This document shows positions 59,590-64,000 of a stretch of DNA of 64,000 nt, piece after piece. The stretch is taken from contig NC_063053.1 of the NCBI RefSeq assembly GCF_018812025.1, forward strand, positions 9,742,123-9,806,122, written 5' to 3'. The stretch is from Megalobrama amblycephala (lineage: Eukaryota; Chordata; Actinopteri; Cypriniformes; Xenocyprididae). Positions within the stretch are counted from its first letter, which is position 1. Every line of letters starts with the position of its first letter. Under the pieces are notes generated by a model that was given only the letters and a program-made list of their open reading frames with translations, was not told the origin of the DNA and made no database searches. The position numbers were made by a program, and so were the translations under genes.

Positions 59590-59744
59590 GTTAGGACTAT
59601 TTATACATCCATGCTTGTTCTTTTAACTTCATATGATAAAACCACTATAACATATGATTATATGTTTTATTATGTTGACAGTTGCTTTCAATAACTGTTG
59701 TCTTACCTGCAAAATATTGCCAAAATATTATAAATAATATAAAA

Positions 59745-60207
59745 TCACTACTGTTCAAAAGTTTGAGGTCAGTAAATGTCTTTTTAGAATAACTTAATTT
59801 ATTCAGAAATCAAATGGGTCAAATGTGACAAAGTAATTTACAAAAAAATTCTATTTCAAATAAATGCTGTTCTTTTGAGCTTTCTATTTATCAAAGAGTG
59901 TATCATGGTTTCCATTTAAAATATCAAGCAGCACAATTGTTTTCAACATTGATAATAATAAGAAATGTTTCTTGAGCAGCAAATCAGCATATTAGAATGA
60001 TTTCTGAAGGATCATGTGACACCGAAGACTGGCATAATTGGCTGCTGAAAAATCAGGTTGGAGCCAAAGAAATAAATTACATTTTAAAATATATTAAAAT
60101 AGAAAACAGTTATTTTAATTTGAAATAATATTTCATATTACTGTTTGTTTACTGTATTTTGATCAAATCCAACCTTGGAGAGTCAAACCTTTGAATAGTA
60201 GTGTAAA
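59745..60207 (-). repeat. family R repeat, full copy in reverse
   Basis: Ends CACTACTGTTCAAAAGTTTG and CAAACCTTTGAATAGTAGTG. The interior reads in reverse, with GAGCAGCAAATCAGCATATT and GATCATGTGACACCGAAGAC. Confidence 0.85.
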
Positions 60208-61009
60208 TAATAAAAAAAATATCTACTATATATTCAGATGTTTACTATTTATTTATTTGTATTTTAGGTTTTTCACATCTATTCTTCCAGAATTTTAATC
60301 ATTACCATTTTCAGTGATTCTGCACAGACCATTCGCTGAAGGGAAAGTTTAGTTGTTCTAATCTGTTGTTGGAAATTCTCTCATAAGTCGTTTTAAGATC
60401 ACACTACAGTCTCAGGGGACATCATGAGAGATGGCTTTCCTCTCGTAGACAATGGAAGCGTGTGATTGTGTAAAAAGGAGGTGAGGGAAGTTGTTTTTTA
60501 TGTGCTGGTTGCATTGAGGCCCATCTCAGGTGTGGAGCTGATTTTCCAGATCTGGGTTGGAGAAGAGATGTGAATCTGGCAGTTGCAGGGTCTGGATTCT
60601 TGAGTGATCGCTCCTGGAAAGGAAAATCATGACTTCAAGAGCAGAAAGTCATGACTACCAGACACCCTGGCAAACTGCTCACCTCAAGCAGATGTCTGTA
60701 AAATAGGCTATGCAAAGAAAAAGAGATGGCAATAATTTGCATCAAACCCAACTTTCTAGGAACTTGTAAATGTTCTACTTAAATTTCTAAAGAAACCTTT
60801 TCCCATCCTACATTTGCATGAATAGCGATTGTGCTTCTGTTTGTTTGTATGGTAAATATGGTGAGTCACTGCAGTTTTGGCATCTGCCTGTCATGACATG
60901 TTGATTTTTATTAGGCTAGTAAAGATCATTAGCAGATCAATGGTCCTGTAAAACAGGCTCCTCACTCCAAATCACTATGTTGTTTTTCTCTAATCTTTGG
61001 TTTTCTTAA

Positions 61010-61885
61010 AGGATTAGTTCACTTCAGAATTAAAATGTCCTGATAATTTACTCACCCCATGTCATCCAAGATGTTTATGTCTTTCTTTCTTCAGTCAAAA
61101 AGAAATTAAGGTTTTTGAGGGAAAACATTCCAGGATTTTTCTCCATATAGTGGATTTCACTGGGGTTCAACGGGTTGAAGGTCCAAATTGCAGCTTCAAA
61201 GGGCTCTACACGATTCCAGACGAGGAATAAGGGTCTTGTCTAGCAAACTGATCGGTCATTTTCTAAAAAAAATGTTACTTCTTAACCACAAATGCTCATC
61301 TTGCACTGCTCTGTGATCCTCCATGCATTATGTAATCAATCATCACGTTGGAAAGGTCACGCATGATGTAGGCGGAAGTACCGCAGTAGGGCAAAAAACT
61401 TCTCTTCTAACTTCAAAATCATCCGACATCATTGTTATACCTTTTTTCGTAAAGGCCGTTTGGCTTAGTCTTTGCACGTTTGCTTTGCAGACACTGGAAT
61501 CGGTACTTTCCCCTACATCACGCATGACCTTTCCAACGTGATTACGTAATGCGTGCCGCATCGCAGAGCAGTGCAAGACATGCATTTGTGGTTAAAAAGT
61601 ATATACATTTTTATTTTATTTTATTTTTTTAGAAAATGGCCAATCGTTTCGCTAGGTAAGACCCTTATTCCTCAGCTGGGATCGTGTAGAGCCCTTTGAA
61701 GCTGCACTGAAACTGTAATTTGGACCTTCAACCCATTGAACCCCACTGAAGTCCACTATATGGAATGTTTTCCTCAAAAAAACATAATTTCTTTTCAAAT
61801 GAAGAAAGAAAGACATAAACATCTTGGATGACATGGGGGTGAGTAAATTATCAGGAAATTTTAATTCTGAAGAGAACAAATTAAT
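61010..61885. mobile_element. family B TTAA foldback element, right end degraded
   Basis: TTAA-AGGATTAGTTCACTTCAG on the left. The right arm repeats the left in inverse (CCACTATATGGA, AGCTGCACTGAAACTG, GGGTGAGTAAATTATC) but its terminus has drifted to GAAGAGAACAAATTAATTC. It is the source family of the right half of the composite at 46502-47393. Confidence 0.75.
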
Positions 61886-62034
61886 TCTGTCATCATTTAC
61901 CTCAGTCTCATATTCACGTTAGTCGCGTAACACGAGTTTGTTCATTCAATAAAAAATTGAAAGTGATGTAGAGTATGATGAAATAAAATCTGAATACAAG
62001 TGGTCACAGGAGGCACAATTTCAACACATATTAA

Positions 62035-62781
62035 AGGGATAGTTCACCCAAAAATGGGCATCCAAGATGTAGGTGACTTTGTTTCTTCAGTAGAACACAA
62101 ATGATGATTTTTAACTCCAACCGTTGCCGTCTGTCAGTCAAATAATAATGCATGGCAATGGGATCTCCATCTATAAGAGTCAAAAAAAATGCACAGACAA
62201 ATCCAAATTAAACCCTGCGGCTCGTGACGACACACTGATGTCCTAAGACACAAAATAATCGGTTTGTGTAAGAAACCGAACAGTATTTATATAATTTTTA
62301 CCTCTAATACACCACTATGTCCAACTGCTTTGCGCATCTGGTTGGTAAGATCTGAAAACACGCTCTGATGACGGAAGTGATCTCTCGCGTGTATATGTCT
62401 ATGAGTGCGAGAGATCACTTCAGAGTGCATTCAGACCTCACACACCGGATGCTCAAAGCAGTTGGACATAGTGGTGTATTAGAGATAAAATATTATATAA
62501 ATACTGTTCGGTTTCTCGCACAAACTGATCATTTCATGTCTTAGGACATCAATGTGTCGTCATGAGCCGCAGGGTTTAATTTGGATTTGTCTGTGCGTGT
62601 TTTTTTTTACTCTTATAGATGGAATTCCCATTGACATGCATTATACGACTGACAGACCGCAACGGTTGGAGTTAAAAATCATCATTTGTGTTCTACTAAA
62701 GAAACAAAGTCACCTACATCTTGGATGCCCTGGGGGTAAGCAGATAAACATAAAATTTTCATTTTTGGGTGAACTATCCCT
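62035..62781. mobile_element. family B TTAA foldback element, sister of 38121-38683
   Basis: TTAA-AGGGATAGTTCACCC to GGTGAACTATCCCT-TTAA. Arms share AAGATGTAGGTGACTTTGTT, ACTCCAACCGTTGCCGTCTG and AAACCCTGCGGCTCGTGACG. It lies in the cpeb3 intron downstream of exon 2. Confidence 0.85.
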
Positions 62782-62849
62782 TTAATACCAGGTGAAAACG
62801 GTAATGTGTCTTGACTATTTGTGATCAGATCACCAAAACTGCATATTAA

Positions 62850-62902
62850 AGGATTAGATTAGCCAAAAATGAAAGTTATCCCATAATGGGTGATCTAACC
62901 CT
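62850..62902. mobile_element. 53-bp miniature TTAA element
   Basis: TTAA-AGGATTAGATTAGCC ... GGGTGATCTAACCCT-TTAA. It has only the two termini and about 23 bp between them, and lies 64 bp downstream of the element above. Confidence 0.65.
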
Positions 62903-64000
62903 TTAATACCAGGTGGAAACAGGGCTTCTTTCTCACATGCTGGATTTCTTAGATATTGTATATCATTTGTATATCATGACTAAGACTCCCAGAACTTCCG
63001 GGAGAAGTGGGATATATGTGGGTAATATCTGTGTGGTTGCAAGTTAATTTACTTGTGTGAAAATTTCCTCCCCGTGACATTCCTACAAACAACAAAATTT
63101 GAACAGCCCCTTTAAGTTCACTCTCAGTCTAGGCTGCAGCTGAATCGGATGATTCTGTTGGTTTTGTTCCAGATGTTCTTAGGTCTGTGGCTCAAAGGGT
63201 CTTCTGAGGAGCCTGTTCACACTTCTGAATCCACATTAATCTGATTGAATTCATAGGAAATGTGTTTTGAAATGCAGAACAGAGTAATCTTCATCCGAGT
63301 ACACATGACCACAGTCTCTCTCCTTCTCAGGTCCCAACATTGACAAAAACACACACGCACAATCACAAAGATGCCTTTGTGCAAGCACACGCGCACAGAT
63401 TTCTTTTGGACTTCTCACATGATCTGTCTTGTGTAACTGTGACCAAAGGTTTGAAACAAATCTGTTGTTTCCTACACGTCATGGGTTTTGAAAAATCTTC
63501 CAAAGCTTGACTGATACTGTGGTGACAGTCACAGCTTGGCAGCAGCCGCAGTTTGATTTGATTATGCTCAATAACTCAGCCATAATGATCATACTGAACT
63601 AGCTGATGAGAGGAATATATTTGAGGATACTGTTTCTGCACATATGCATGAACCGGTTCCTCTCATTACAGTTAGAACTAGGAAACGTTTGACACGGTGA
63701 CTTGTAATCTGGGACGCTGCGGTCCGCTGGGTTCAGTCAGAGCTCGTTTTGACCCCGTAAGCCAAAGTTGAGACAGTAGCTAAGATCATGATGCAAGTTG
63801 TTTGTCAAGCCTGGGCTGGTGTGACTTTGAACACTGACATGAAGTGTCTCATGGTTCACGGTTCAACTCGTCCTGTATTGAAGGCCTAGGATGAGAATAA
63901 TATGTACGAAGAGTAGGACTGTGCGATTAATCAAAATTATAATAAAATGCAATGTATGTGCGATTTCTGAACTGCAGAAAGAGCTTCTTTTTTTTTCCTC

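Larger units (their letters stand above)
59590..64000 (+). other. cpeb3 intron after the second coding exon, continuing past the window
   Basis: Contains four listed repeats. In the remaining sequence (60210-61005, 62910-64000) I see no exon matching the expected next CPEB3 segment (RMGINFHHPG-type), so the next exon lies downstream. Confidence 0.6.

Noticed and set aside
55926..64000. CPEB3 HDV-like self-cleaving ribozyme
   Set aside because: It is known from a mammalian CPEB3 intron. I looked for its conserved core in the available intron sequence and saw nothing similar.

Overview
The window is teleost nuclear DNA and most likely from a cyprinid, the carp/zebrafish group. The introns are long and AT-rich. 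They are packed with cut-and-paste DNA transposons and foldback MITEs of types known from cyprinid genomes. Three conserved vertebrate genes can be read exon by exon: ide (+, partial), march5/marchf5 (-, complete CDS) and cpeb3 (+, partial). The order matches the human 10q23.33 neighbourhood IDE-MARCHF5-CPEB3, with ide and march5 convergent and march5 and cpeb3 head to head.

Layout. 1-15646: the last 20 coding exons of ide (insulin-degrading enzyme), about 750 residues. The HxxEH zinc site lies upstream of the window. A pair of equal-length, same-phase alternative exons sits at 6148-6292 and 6667-6811. The ide 3' UTR ends near 16200. 16200-24317: convergent intergenic interval with stacked TTAA-type elements and the march5 3' UTR. 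24318-51895: march5, six coding exons for a 281-residue RING-CH ubiquitin ligase with four membrane segments. Intron 5 is only 90 nt, intron 4 carries a dead Tc1 element, and intron 1 is 14 kb and full of nested repeats. 51896-55226: head-to-head promoter interval with ZNF143-type, TCTCGCGA-type, octamer and GC-box motifs. 55227-64000: the first two coding exons of cpeb3 (233 + 51 codons), with the RNA-binding half beyond the window.

The mobile landscape is the most unusual part. About fifteen insertions share one pattern, TTAA-AGG...CCT-TTAA, although their interiors are unrelated. Several are nested in one another. One insertion (46502-47393) has the left end of one family and the right end of another in a single TTAA site. 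Two different elements (12633-13852 and 27181-28010) carry wrecked THAP zinc-finger exons. One is in a TTAA element, which fits a Kolobok-like origin; the other has an empty-site relative in the same window.

In function, ide degrades insulin, amyloid-beta and other small peptides, march5 ubiquitinates mitochondrial outer-membrane proteins, and cpeb3 represses translation of specific mRNAs. They are neighbours by conserved synteny and do not form a pathway. I found no convincing tRNA, rRNA, CRISPR or viral sequence, and no clearly undescribed biological system. The composite and THAP-bearing elements are the best leads. All identifications come from reading the sequence and from memory of the protein families; no database search was run.
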